Below are positions 23,195-34,628 of a stretch of DNA of 64,000 nucleotides, one piece after another; position 1 is the first letter of the stretch, and every line of letters starts with the position of its first letter. Origin of the DNA: Clarkia xantiana subsp. parviflora (lineage: Eukaryota > Streptophyta > Magnoliopsida > Myrtales > Onagraceae). The stretch spans positions 33,558,756 to 33,622,755 of the forward strand of contig JAPTYO010000009.1 of NCBI GenBank assembly GCA_036873135.1, read 5' to 3'. The notes beneath the pieces are model-generated. The model was not told where the DNA came from. It made no database searches and saw only the letters and a program-made list of their open reading frames with translations. The position numbers and the translations under genes are program-made.

Positions 23195-25894
23195 TTAGGC
23201 TTGGTCCTTGTTGGCGGCATCAACGGGAGCTAGGTCCACGAGGTCGGTGGCAGAAGGCTCCACAGGTTCAGCCGCTGGAGGGACAATTATCAGAGCGTCG
23301 GCGCTCGGAGGCTCTGCTGCATCTTCAACAACCGCGGGAGTGCTCCCTCCATCACTCTCCTCTGAGAGAGCAAAGTACTTCTTCGCGAAGGGAGCAAGAG
23401 AGGGAAACTTGTCGAAGTTGATGGCGTCGCCATACTCCAGGTAGAGTTCCTCTACTGCGTTGTAGAGGGTGTTCTCCACCTCCGCGCTGCAGAACTTTAC
23501 AGCATCAGCCTGGAAGTCTTCAGGCCCCCGATAATCCTCCCGGCCCTTGGTCTCGGCCGCGACCAGCTGCGCAGGAACCCCCGCAACTTGCTCCTCTAGA
23601 GCTTTCTTCTCGAGGACCAGCTTGTCCTCAGCAGCCTGCCGCTCCTGTTGCTCCCGCCTCAGGAGCTCCTCGAAGTCACCAACCTGCTTTTGGAGGTCCC
23701 GAGCCTTTCGGTCGAGGATGGCCTGCTCCTTGGCCAGCTTCCCCCGCGAAGACTTGGAGGCCGTGAGATCCTCCTTGAGCTTGGTGATGGCCGCTCGGTC
23801 TCGCTCCCGGGACTCCTCAAAGGCGAAGAGGTATCCATAGAGACGGTTGATGTCCCCGATCTCCTGCGATAGAAGAAAGAGAAGTGTTAACGGATAAACA
23901 ACCAGTTTTACTGATGAAAGAGAGAAGCGAATCTTACCTCTATCCGACGCATGGACATTTCTTGAACATCCCGACGCATCGCCTCCCCATTCAAGGAAAT
24001 CGGATACCGCATGTTGGGCAGAATCGAGCCTGCCAGCAGATGCAGAGCCAGCTCCGGGTGAGCATCCCCTTGTCGAAGCTAGACCCCTTGCAACGTTTGG
24101 ATCGGGGTCCAGGGAGCATCCACTTGCGCGGGGTCGAAGGCCCTGTAGAAACTCCCGTCGAGAGGGAGAGGAGAAGGGCCAGCGCGAGTCGTGGAGGGGC
24201 GCGCCTCCGGCTCACCCCGGGCGGGGGAAGGAGTGAAGTCGTGAATGGGCGACGGCTGTCGCTGCTGCGGAGAAGACGAGTGGGGCAGCCCCTGGGAGGT
24301 TGGTTTCAGGGGGGACTGCCCCGTCCTCCGACGATGACGAAGGGAGCCACCCTCATCAGTCTCCTCGGAGGAGTCCAAGGTTTCCACCCGACGGAATTGT
24401 TCGCCGGTCGGGGTTTCCTCCCCTGTTGAAGAAGGTGCCCCTGTAGAGGGTGGTGCACCCGCTGAAGCTCCAGCACCCGACGGAGCCCCTGAGCGACCTG
24501 CACCTAAAGGACGAGAAGAGGCCTTAGAAATGTAATCAGGAAGTTCATCAGAGCCCTTACACCAAACAATACGTCGGGAGACATATTGGTCCTTCCCGCG
24601 ATAGTTGTAGTAGCCCTTCTTCAGGACACGAGGAGTTTCCCCCCGAAGGACTCGTTTGACATCAGCGATGCGGGCATCCATGGTCGAAGGAATCAACTCC
24701 TTCGGGACCATCCTCCTGTACGATTTAATAGCAAGACGGAGCTTTTTACCTTCTTCAGCGCTCTGGACGTCAAAGAGCTTAACCACCTCCACGCGACTCC
24801 GCTTTGGTTGCTCCGCGGAAGGAGATCCCGATGAAGTAGCAGCCTTCTTGGCTGACTTCCTCTTCCGCGTGGGGCGGACAGCATCGGTCTCCCCCTGCTT
24901 AAGGATCAGATTGGTCAGCACGGATACCTTCTTGGCTGCAAACAGTAAAGGAAAACGGGTTAGAGATTTACCCAGGAAACCATATTGGAGGGGCCGTCGA
25001 AGAGCTGCCCCCCGGAGATTATGTCGAGGAGTCGGATCCCGGCATTCACCAGGTCCCGCTCCACGAGAGAATTGGCGTCAAGGGGAGTGTAAGACTCCCC
25101 CCACCGGTAAAGCTGGATGAGCTGAAGAGTCTGGAAGTCTTCGTCGGTGTAGGTGTGGAAGGCGGGAGGAGAATCCGCTTCCACCTCCCATCGGGGCCAC
25201 GGGATCGAGGAGTTTTTGATGAAGAAGTAGCTCCTCTTCCACCCGGTGTTGTCGGACCCCGTATCGACCAGGAGTCCCCGACCCTTGACCACCTTCCAGG
25301 TGTCAGTGGTCCAGTTGCACAACCCGAGTTGCGTCTTGTTCCACTTCGGCATCCGGGGATAGAAGGCGCAAACCCCTGCCTCGTTGCACTTCATCCCGTA
25401 GAAGGTCCTGAAGAGCTTGAGGCTGTATACCCACTGCTGTCGGAAGCAGAGGACCTGGAAGGCGTTCCACAGGCGTATGGCATGCGGAGAGAAAGTGGTC
25501 GGATGGGTTTTGTAGTGCTGGCACATTTCAACCAGATTACCACAGAAGGGAAATCTGATCCCCGCGGATACTTGTCCCGTAGAGACAAATACCTCCCCTT
25601 TCCGGGGACGAGTAACCTCAAGGCTACCCGAGGGACGAGGCCAGGGATAGGGGAAACGAGGTTCCCAGGTAGAGGTGATGCATCCCTCCCGGAGAGCTGC
25701 ATCGTAGGCGGTGTTGGAGATTTCGTTCAGAGCATAGTCAAAGTTAAAGGGCTTCCTTCCCTCGGAACCGGATTCAGTGTCTGAAAGTAGCCATGGAAAG
25801 GGACATTTGGGTTTTCCGGGAAATTGCGAACAAATCAAGCAGAAATTAAGGGAGAAGATAAGCGAACAACAAAGAAGAAACCCTTACCAGACAT
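23195..25894 (-). CDS. Tat-1 spliced antisense extra gene
   Basis: Predicted exons on the minus strand: 25894-25888 (ATGTCTG), 25780-24972, about 24930-23938, 23863-23195. Introns of 107, about 41 and 74 bp have GT...AG ends, and the first and last join in frame. Exon 2 has a globular region (FCGNLVEMC, FSPHAIRLWNAF, ELFRTFYG-like LKLFRTFYG) resembling the plant putative gypsy-type transposon domain (PF04195-like, from memory). Exon 3 is basic then Ser/Pro-rich. Exon 4 is a long Glu/Lys/Leu coiled coil, then acidic. One in-frame TAG at 24079-24081 breaks exon 3, and the acceptor of exon 3 is uncertain. Antisense ORFs near the 3-prime LTR are known in Tat elements; their function is not. Confidence 0.75.
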
Positions 25895-26053
25895 GATGAT
25901 TGAAGGTTGAAGGAGTAAACTTGGCGTTGCCGGAAAGATGATCGGAGGAACACCAAGATCTTCAGAATCGTAGAGCTTGAATTTGCAGAGAGATTGCAGA
26001 AAGCTTTTGAAAATTCGGGGACGGTAAAAGTGAAACTGTGCCCACGGTTAGGG

Positions 26054-26060
26054 TTTTATA
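26054..26060 (-). promoter_or_regulatory. TATA box of the Tat-1 antisense gene
   Basis: The minus strand reads TATAAAACCC about 160 bp upstream of the antisense ATG and inside the element, before the PPT. Nothing on the plus strand explains it. Assigned by position. Confidence 0.5.
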
Positions 26061-26431
26061 GACGAAGAGGACAGTCGAAGGGACGCATCGATCTGAATCG
26101 TCGAAGTTGAAGCGTTCTGATCTGAACCGTTGAGATGAAACGTGCAGAATGGCAACGGACGCAATGATGAAACAGCCTAAAAAGCACTTTTCAGAAAAAG
26201 CAGGCGCGAAAAATCAGGCACGAGTACTGAAGACGTCGCTTCGTTATCTGCTGCATTAAATGGCTGGGGAACCGAGGAGTCCTCTCGGATTTGGCAGTTA
26301 TCCACAGAGTATTGAGGAAACGTAAACAAGAAGACTCACACTAAGTGACCATACCAAGGGAAAGATCCCCGACTTCGACGTCGGGAGGTCGGGAGTTGAG
26401 AAGACACGACGAACTGTAAGTCCCTCATGTC

Positions 26432-26442
26432 TTGGGGGAAAA
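26432..26442 (+). other. Tat-1 polypurine tract
   Basis: TTGGGGGAAAA directly precedes the 3-prime LTR and would prime plus-strand cDNA. Confidence 0.75.
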
Positions 26443-27157
26443 TAATGGGTTCTGTTATGGCCGTTAGGCCCTTTAACGACGAGGAAACAGCGAACAGGCC
26501 CACTGGGCCCCAAATGAAGGTCAAGATGACCCAGGTGAAGGATCCCAACGTAGGGAGCCCCGATGATGAAAGGTCCCGACAGAGTCGGTCCCGATAGGTG
26601 AGCTGGAAGCTCCCGATGAGAAGCCTTTAAGTAGGCCCCGATGACGAATCCCTGAGAACGATTGGCCCTGTCACGATGACGAGGGGCCCCGAGCGGTGAC
26701 ATAACGAGATAACTCTGGAGTCCCCGATATTAGTCGGGACTTGCCATCAGAGGTTAAGGCCGAGATACGCGGGGCGTGGCCGAGATACGCGGAGCGTAGT
26801 TAAGATACGCAGAGCGTGGCCGAGATACGCGGGGCGTGTCCGAGATAAGCGAGATCATGGCCTAGAAAGGCGGGATCGTTCACGAGATACACGGGATACG
26901 AGCTAACCACCCCAACGGTTCACCAGGTAACTGAGGTACCTCTCTGCCTATAAAAGGGCAGAGGTCACCTCAGGTCATTTACGTTGTGAGATACACTTTG
27001 AGATTACTGCTTGCCAGTCCATACGAGATACTCATTTAAGCATCAGAGAGGGATTCTGGGTCACCGCCCGGTCTATCCCCTCTTTGCAGGACCACGTGGA
27101 GCAAAGGAGCTAGGATCGCTGTCAAAGACCGTACCGGAGTTCCACCGTGATCCAACA
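26443..27157 (+). repeat. Tat-1 3-prime LTR
   Basis: Same length as 16333-17047, about 20 substitutions by eye, including the first TG changed to TA. TATAAAA at 26949-26955. TSD ACGTT follows at 27158. Confidence 0.9.
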
Positions 27158-27162
27158 ACGTT

Positions 27163-28171
27163 TAACCGAAACGTTTAGCTTTTTCATCCTTGCTTCCACC
27201 GAGGCGGATGCGAAGGGTTACATAGCTGCAACATTAACTGGTTGCAATTGAAGTCTTCTTCAACCCCCTTTTACCAAGGTTGAATGTATCATCACATACG
27301 CTTTCAGATCAGCAAAGAACCTACTCCCATGCTTGGTGAAACAAATTATTAAATTTGTGTCTCATTGTCAAAATCATACAGACTACTGTATTCATCCGTA
27401 GTTGTCCTCTCCACTTTTTGGAATCGTAGTGGAGAGTTCAACACGTACTCCTTTTATTCATCACGATTCATACCATCAAGATTGCGAGGAATATCGAATC
27501 GCACAAATTCAACCAATTCATACTAACACATCGATGATTATGCAATAAATCAAGGAGACAATAACATTTTGAGAAAGAATTGCATACATCAAATAGTTAT
27601 TTAGATTGAATCCGAAAAATAATGATTCCTCAGTCATATAAACCAACCGACCACCAGTAAACCAATGGAAGATGGCTATAAAAGAGTTCACATTACCATC
27701 GTTTTCAATCCAATATATCAGTCTTTTAAAACGGTTTTAATCGCAAATTACCAGAACGAGAATTTTAAAATAAGCATACCCGATCTTGGCTTCACTCATG
27801 CATATATAATTCTACTATTCATGTAAATTATCATACGCAAGTAACATTCATCATACAAACCACATACATGCTTACGCGTCATGCGTCTAATTTTCCGAGG
27901 AACTCATGCTTGCATACATAATTCTACTTCCAAGTAAATTATCAAATGCAACTACATCATCAACATTCTAGCATACGTGTCAAACATGAAGATTCCATAA
28001 CAATCATACATATTTGGCGACTGGTTTTCGATTTAAAAATAATTTTAAACATTAGTGCTGATTTGCAATTCATTCTTATATTCAATCACGCAACATTCTA
28101 GACATGAATCCTAGGCATTTTCAACAATCACAGCATGTCTATCCTAATGCGCATTCCATATATTTAACCAG
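27163..28171 (-). other. Copia-1 gag start and leader, eroded
   Basis: The minus strand aligns with Copia-2 45200-45960, which contains the gag start, but no continuous frame is left. It contains the junction with Tat-1. No other feature seen. Confidence 0.5.
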
Positions 28172-28179
28172 GGCACAGC

Positions 28180-28817
28180 TAGGGATGGCAACGGGGCAGG
28201 TCGGGGCGGGTTTTCGTAGCCCGGGACCCGCCCCGCGGGTCGGCCTAACTGACCCGGACCCGGGAAATTGTTCCTCCCAGGTCGGGACGGGACGGGTCAC
28301 AAATCCCGCGGGTCGACCCGCGGAGCCCTGACCCGCCCCGCCCCGCCGTATGAATAATTTTTTTTTTCATTTATCAATCAATATTAAATACAATTTTTTT
28401 TTGAAAAAATATTACATTGTATATAAATTCAAACCATAAATCTAACATCAATCAAATACAAAAAAAAACACATCAAATTCATCACAAAATACAAATTCAA
28501 ATCCAAACACCAAATCCAAATTAACTAATCCTAATAATCTAAATATACATCTATTTATGATTTAGTCCATGTTATTTATATAGGTACTATATTAACCATA
28601 TTGTTTAGTAAATATAACATTATATTAACATAAAAAAATTAAAAAAATTAAAAATATATATATAAGAAATTCGGGGCGGGTCAACGGGGCCCCGCGGCCC
28701 TAGACCCGGACCCGCCCCAAACCCGCCCCGTGACCCGCGGGTCGGCGGGCCAGCGGGTCAAAACCGGGTCGGGGACCCCGCGGGTCAGCGGGGCCCCGAT
28801 ACCCGTTGTCATCCCTA
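28180..28817. mobile_element. hAT-like MITE with GC-rich ends
   Basis: The ends are inverted: TAGGGATGGCAACGGG and, at the right, CCCGTTGTCATCCCTA. Flanks are GGCACAGC (28172-28179) and GGCACAGT (28818-28825), an 8-bp TSD with one mismatch as hAT elements make. Each end has about 150 bp of CCCGCCCCG/CGGGTC palindromic sequence and the middle is AT-rich and non-coding. No transposase, so it moved in trans. Confidence 0.82.
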
Positions 28818-29533
28818 GGCACAGTCCACAATATACAATATCCAGCTAGTTGACTCAGTCAAGACAACATTTCTAATCATCATTAATATATATTGAATAA
28901 TAAATAGTTGCAATTCAACCCACTAATTATACCAGTCCCAAAAACATGTATCTCCGAGATCCATCCCCATAATCGAAACAAGGCATAAAGGTTAACAACC
29001 CTTGAGCACTGTGTAGGCCTATTAAGGTTCAAAACATTTGGATTTTAAAACTTGACCTCCCTATTTTAATTGACTTGAATTTGGTTTTGAAAATACGGTT
29101 CGGATCAGTCAATTTTAAGTCCGGTTTGGTCCAGCTCAGTTCAGTCCAACAAATCCGGTTCGTGTCCGTTTCGGTATAAACCGGTTCGGTTCCCAAAATA
29201 AAATCTGGTTCGGTCCGGTTTTAATTTTAAAATATAGTTCGGTCCGAACAGGTTCCAGAAAAATAGGGTTTGGTACGGTTCAACACACAAAACCGGTTCG
29301 GTTAGATCCACTTAGTACCCCGGTCCGACCCGACCCGATTAGGTCGAACCGATTGAGAAAATCCGGTTTGATTTTAATTAGTCCCGGTTTGACACATTGG
29401 ACCGGCCCAATAATTGAAATATGATAGGTTGGGCCGAAATGTTTACTTGTGGTCAAAGTAGGGTTTTAAAGTCCATTAAAATATTTAACTTATCCACCAA
29501 GTAACATTAATTATATAAAATAATTTCTAATAT

Positions 29534-29538
<5 letters not shown>

Positions 29539-29566
<28 letters not shown>

Positions 29567-29567
29567 T
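29539..29567. repeat. (AT)n microsatellite
   Basis: Simple AT dinucleotide run in the copia leader; similar runs at 34298-34322 and 34399-34420 in Copia-2. Confidence 0.9.
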
Positions 29568-30243
29568 TCGGCCAAAATTTAAACATATATATATTTATTC
29601 TAAGATTCTATCTTTAAGATTAAATTAATCAACAATATATATATATATATGTGTAAAAATAGTCTAACATATAAAATATATATTATATTTATTGTCAATA
29701 TTTTAAATAAAGAAACATATATTAACAATATATTTTCTCAATCTTTTAGGTAACTAAATCTATCAATAATATCTCTAACCCTATTAAATATTTAGATATA
29801 TTGATAGTTATTTATTTTTCTATATATTAATATGAATCTATCCTAATGTTCCCAATTATAGATATATTGTTACCTAGAATAAAAATTAAAATATGGTAAA
29901 CAATATAATTGTAATATTTGTGGCCGAAATTTGTTTGCTTGGTGATTAAGAAATATAAATTAAAAAAAAAAAATTTACCTTGTAATTCACCTAGAGTTTC
30001 GGCACAAACACAAAAATTGGGAACAAGTGGCCAAATTTTAATAAGATCAAAAATCCAATGTTCGATTTTGATAAATATCACATTTTTCTTGAAGATCATG
30101 AACATCAAATTAACCAAGAACATCATGAAAATTTCAGTTTCACCAACAACCCTCAAAATCGAAAATTTAAAATTCGCTTTTTAAAATTTTCAGTTTTTTA
30201 TTTCAAATTTCAAGAACACCAATTTATCAAAATCATGAACTCC

Positions 30244-30264
30244 TAACACTGGCTCTGATACCAC
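30244..30264 (-). other. Copia-1 primer binding site
   Basis: The minus strand reads TGGTATCAGAGCCAGTG directly inside the 5-prime LTR, complementary to the 3-prime end of initiator tRNA-Met as in most plant copia elements. Confidence 0.88.
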
Positions 30265-30861
30265 TGTTGGATTACGGGTAGTAATCATTACGGATACTAA
30301 ATCATGGTACATGCTAGTAATCGAAATCACGCTGCGGAAGATTCGCACATACCTCAAACGATATCCGTAGTCCCAAGATCCTTCCTGTAGGGAGTTCAGA
30401 TCCTCTGGTCGACACCCGTAGAGGTTCTGGTTAAGGAAGCCCTACGCGGTATGTTCTCCACAGCAAAGTCTCTGGTCGATTCTTGGCAAGGGACAAATCT
30501 CTGGAGTGTTTGCTTGAAAGCAAATTTGAACACCCTTAAGTGGTGAGTGGTTCGGCCGAAACCCTTGTGTGGGGTGGAGGTTTTTCTCTCTAAAACACTC
30601 TAATGAGGAGATAGTTATATTAACCCTAAAAGTTCCCTTACACCGTGTATTGATAGGAGGAGCAAAGTGGACAAAGTCCACTTTGCCCACTCCAAGTTTC
30701 AGCCGGCCACTATGCATAGGGAGGCTCAATTTTGGGCCTCTCATGTCAATTGGGATTTGGGTCTAGCCCAATTACCCTAATGTGACATGTACCTAATTTC
30801 CTTAGGTAAACTATATATATTATGAGCTACCAATTACGGTGCCCATCACCATATGCTTACA
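30265..30861 (-). repeat. Copia-1 5-prime LTR
   Basis: Plus-strand start TGTTGGATTACGG, end TGCTTACA, then TSD TACAG 30862-30866. Pairs with 598-1197. Confidence 0.88.
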
Positions 30862-30866
30862 TACAG

Positions 30867-33153
30867 GTTTTCAACCTAGCGAGATTTATTTTTTCTTTTT
30901 CCAATTGAAATGAAAAGTTACAAAACAGTTATTTAGATGCCCCTGGTGGCAGATTAAAAACTTAAACTTCTCATGACTTTTGTCTAAGAAGAACTTGCCT
31001 GACCGAGAAAACATATGTCGATCGAGTTGACGTCTTGGATTCTATTCTTCGCTTGACTGCACATCTGACGTACGCTTTTCATTTTTCCATTTTGTTAGTG
31101 CTTGATTTTGACAAAAATGCCCCTCGGTTTAAAGCCCATTGAGTTAATTGCGACCTGGCGGATGAATGGACTGGCTTGGGAACGCGTATGTCTTCCACAT
31201 ATGGAGATCCATCGAAGCGGCGAGTCCCATGGTTAGAAATTCCAGGGTCACGCTTTCTGGTGAAATGCGTTGTCGAGACAAGACATGGATTTCTCTACTT
31301 GACCACTGGTGATTTGAATTCTTCACTGGTCGCCTTGATGGACTCGATGGTCATTGACTTTATTATTCGGGTGTTGCGTTAGGAGCATCAACTGAATTTT
31401 CAATTGGCTTGCATTATTCCTAAGAAAGGAAACGAAATCATTACATGGAATATCAATGAATAAAACAAACTTAAATATAGGGATTTATTTATATTGATTA
31501 GATCATGATAATATCCCTATTTCCTTTACGGGGCCATGACCTGCCGCGCATGGAATACATAATATTTAAATCATCTCGGTGTTTCAGTTGGCTAGCGGAA
31601 CCGATTCAAGGATCAAATGCTTGTTATCAATAAGATCTTGGATCCTATGCTTTAGGCGTGAGCAGTCCTCGATTGAGTGTCTCGATGCCCCCATGTGAAA
31701 CTCGCACCTCGAGTTCGGTTCATTCTGGATGTCTTCTCACCTGATTTCGAAACCTCAGACCGAATAAGACCTTGTGCGAGTAACTCATGGTACATTTCTG
31801 CTGCTGACGTTGGTAAGGGTTTGAATTTCCTAGGTTCTCGTGGCTTCTTCGTGAACCAGTTATCTGGTCCCCTTGTAGGGGTGGGTCGCGAACCTTGGAA
31901 TCTGGGCACTACTTGATGGGTTGCGGGAACCACGAGTTGTGGGTAGATTTTTCTTATCGCGGTATCGTCCGGTGACGATTTTTTAGAACCTCATTCCTTT
32001 GTAGGGTCTTCAATCTTTCCCAGCTGGATCCCATGCTCTATCAGTTCACCGGATTTCACAAAATCAGCAAAGTTGGCTGAGACATGTCCTAACAGATGGG
32101 AATAATACGCCCCTTTAAGTGTTCCGATGAATATAGACACCGCTTCCGTATCTTCTAGCGCTGGTCGGACTCCTGCAGCTTTCTCTCACCAAGCTTGCAT
32201 ATATGCTCGGAATGATTGTCTTTACTTCATATCCATGCTTTGGAGGTACATGCGGGTTGGAGTTGTATCCAAGTTGAACTTGTACTACTGAACGAATGCA
32301 TTAGATAGCTCTTCCCACGTAGCCATGTCTCTGGCTTTTAGGCTAACAAACCAAACCAACGTTGCTCCCTTCAAACTCTCTTGGAAGGTCTGGATCATGA
32401 ACTCCTCATACTTTTGGTAAGGGGCCATCTCTGTGAGGTAAATCCGCAAGTGGACTATGGGATTGCCAGTACCGTCGTACCTCTCAAATGCGGGTACCTT
32501 GAATTTCTCCGGCCTTGACATTTTAGGAAAAAGGCACATATCAGAATAACCAATGCCCCCGTACTGTTCAAGACCGGAAAATTCCTTCATCTTCTCCTCC
32601 ATCTTCTTCAGGCGGCGATCTTGTTCAGATTCGATGACATGCCCGGATATTTTGGTCGGGTTTGGGAAAACATACGACGTTGGTAAAGTTTGATCAGGAA
32701 TGACCAAAACAGGGGGTTGGTCTTGAGGAGGGTCCACCGTGGTATTAGGAAGCACAGTGGCAGCTGGCATTGTAGGTCCTTTATTCGCCACAGGTGTTGT
32801 CGAGGAGCCTGGATTCGAGGTCTCTGTCAGCAATGCCGGGTTCGGAGTTTTGATGGTTGATCGAGCCTCGAGGAGTGCCATGATGAGCTCAATGTTTGTC
32901 GACATGGCGGCTATACCCAAATGCATCTTTGCGCTAGCTGCCTCGATATCAGTCATTCGTTCATTTTGTTGTTGGATCTTCTGATCGTTTTCCATGTTAG
33001 TGGTTTCTCGCGTGATTGCCAGAAATGCCGGCGTGCGAAAATGCGATATTCAGAATATGAAACACAAAATACCATGCATGATCGTTTTGAAAGTAATGTG
33101 TCATTCATCTCATCATCTTTCGAAAAAAATGTTTTGTGACTAAAATATGTTTC
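30867..33153 (-). mobile_element. Ogre-A, gag-bearing part
   Basis: Continues 1-597 across Copia-1 and aligns with Ogre-B 59629-61983 along its length. It ends where the Copia-2 LTR starts. It holds a gag pseudogene; between gag and the array I see no RT or integrase, exactly as in Ogre-B. Confidence 0.75.
31650..32995 (-). pseudogene. Ogre-A gag pseudogene
   Basis: The minus strand from ATG 32995 reads a coiled N-terminus, a Pro/Thr-rich segment (ending DQPPVLVIPD), a linker ESEQDRRLKKMEEKMKEF, then capsid-type gag (MSRPEKFKVP, YDGTGNPIVHLRIY, IQTFQESLKGATLVWF). The frame is lost at 32285, and a further piece (TPTRG, REPRKF-PLP) is readable at 31933-31652. The gag of Ogre-B has the same order with its own lesions. 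No zinc knuckle was found. Confidence 0.78.
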
Positions 33154-33662
33154 TGTAAGCATATGGTGACGTGGCGCCGTAATTGGTAGCCCGTTAATAT
33201 ATGTGGTTACCTAAGATAAATAGGTAAATGACACATTAGGGCTAATTGGGCCAGACCCAATTCCCATGTGACATGGGATTTTCTCCTCCTCCCACTATAT
33301 AAGGAGGTCTTGGGGTCACTCCTAAAACAAACCTTGATCACAACTCCTCTTAAGTTGTGATTTGAGAGAAACTCCTTTGGCCTAGTTTCGGCCGGCCCCT
33401 ATAACACCACGATTGGTGTGCCAAATTGCTTTCGAGCATTCAGTCCGAGGTTTTATCAGAGGCTTTGTTGTGGAGCTACATCGCGTGGGACTTCTTCTAA
33501 CGAAGAACATGCACGTGGTTCCGACCGGAGGATCAGAACTCCCTCCACATCGTTCTTGGGCAGGAAAGCTAAAAGGCATGTGTACTAATTCCGCTGCGTA
33601 GATTAGATTTCTTGCTAGTACACATTTAGCATTCCGTAGTATTACGTCCCCGTAATCCAACA
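33154..33662 (+). repeat. Copia-2 5-prime LTR
   Basis: Starts TGTAAGCATATGG and ends AATCCAACA, as the reversed Copia-1 LTR. TATA box TATATAAG at 33296-33303. The body is shorter than the Copia-1 LTR (509 against ~600) and diverged in the middle. Confidence 0.82.
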
Positions 33663-33663
33663 G

Positions 33664-33680
33664 TGGTATCAGAGCCTCAG
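33664..33680 (+). other. Copia-2 primer binding site
   Basis: TGGTATCAGAGCCTCAG follows the LTR by one base; initiator tRNA-Met type. Confidence 0.88.
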
Positions 33681-34628
33681 TTAGAGTTCTTAAAATTTTG
33701 ATAAACTGATGTTCTTGAATCTATGAAAAATCCGAAATTTTTAGGTTGATGAACATCAATATGTGTTCCAAAATTTTCAACATGAAATCATGTATTTGAT
33801 CTTTAAAAACTTAAAATTTTCGAAATTCATGTGTTTATGAGGATCAAAACCGAAAATCTTGTTATGAATTTGAGTTTGATGTTCATAATCTTCAAGAACA
33901 CCATGAGTTTTATCAAGAACACAATTTGGATTCTTGATCAAGGTAGTATTTGATCTTAAAATTTGAAAACTTGTCCAACTCTTTGTGTTTGTGCCGAAAA
34001 CCCTAGGGGTATTTTAGGTAAAAAAATAATTTTCTTGGTCACCAAGTTATTAAAATTTCGGCACAAATATTTTAATATATATGTTGCCATTTTTAAATTT
34101 TATTAATAGGTAACTATATATCTATAAGTTGGAAAATAAGGATAAGTTCTAATATAATATTGTAAAGGATATTAACTATCAATATATGTGGATTAAAATA
34201 GGGATAATATATATATTGATAGATTTAGTTACTATTAAACAATTAAGAAGATATATTGTCTACATATTTTAATCCTTAAAAGATATATTTGACAATAATA
34301 TATATATATATATATATATATGGTTTGGCTGAATTTTATATATATATTATATATTGTTAATTAATTTACATCTTAGTGATAAAATTTTGACAATATTTTA
34401 TATATATATATATATATATGTTTAGCCGAATTATATAAATATATATTAGCAATATTGGAAATTATTTTAAATAATTAATATTTCTTGGTGGCTAAGTTAA
34501 GTTTTTAGTGGACTTTAAAACCCTACTTAGCCCACAAGACATATTTCGGCTGAACCCTAGGGTTTATGGGCCGGTCCAAGTGCTAAACCGGAACGGATAA
34601 AACCAATCCGGGTTTTCTTAATCGGGTC
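33681..34628 (+). other. Copia-2 leader, first part
   Basis: Non-coding, AT-rich, with AT runs. It is the counterpart of Copia-1 30243 downward. It ends with GGGTC, the target site of Tat-3. Confidence 0.65.

Larger units (their letters stand above)
16333..27157 (+). mobile_element. Tat-1, near-complete Ty3/gypsy Tat-type element
   Basis: Two 715-bp LTRs, TSD ACGTT on both sides (16328-16332 and 27158-27162), PBS at 17049, PPT TTGGGGGAAAA before the right LTR. It is 10825 bp long. Order: gag-PR-RT, RNase H, integrase, a 28-29-bp tandem array, and a spliced gene on the opposite strand. About 20 differences between the LTRs were counted by eye (2.8%). The layout (PBS, integrase followed by array and antisense ORF) fits the Tat lineage, RIRE2-like group. 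Confidence 0.9.
28826..30264 (-). other. Copia-1 untranslated leader
   Basis: Aligns in reverse with the Copia-2 leader (33681-34628 and 44619 on). It has many GGTTCGGTCCGGTT-like motifs at 29090-29400 and an (AT)n run at 29539-29567. No coding sequence. PBS at its right end. Confidence 0.6.
598..30861 (-). mobile_element. Copia-1, complete but heavily nested Ty1/copia element
   Basis: The LTRs at 598-1197 and 30265-30861 start with TG and end with CA (eroded in the left copy), and the insertion is flanked by TACAG on both sides. The initiator tRNA-Met type PBS next to the right LTR sets minus orientation. Without its insertions (Tat-2, a solo LTR, Tat-1 and a MITE) it is about 8 kb. It has a long untranslated leader. 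The RT/RNase H region is at 11221-12500. Over the first ~345 bp the two LTRs differ at about 7% of positions by eye, so it is older than the elements inside it. Confidence 0.85.

Noticed and set aside
24586..25784. Plus-strand frames opposite the Tat-1 antisense gene
   Set aside because: The minus-strand gene has splice sites and homologous domains; the plus frames have none.
33382..33660. Frame in the Copia-2 LTR
   Set aside because: Lies wholly in an LTR; no counterpart frame in the Copia-1 LTRs.
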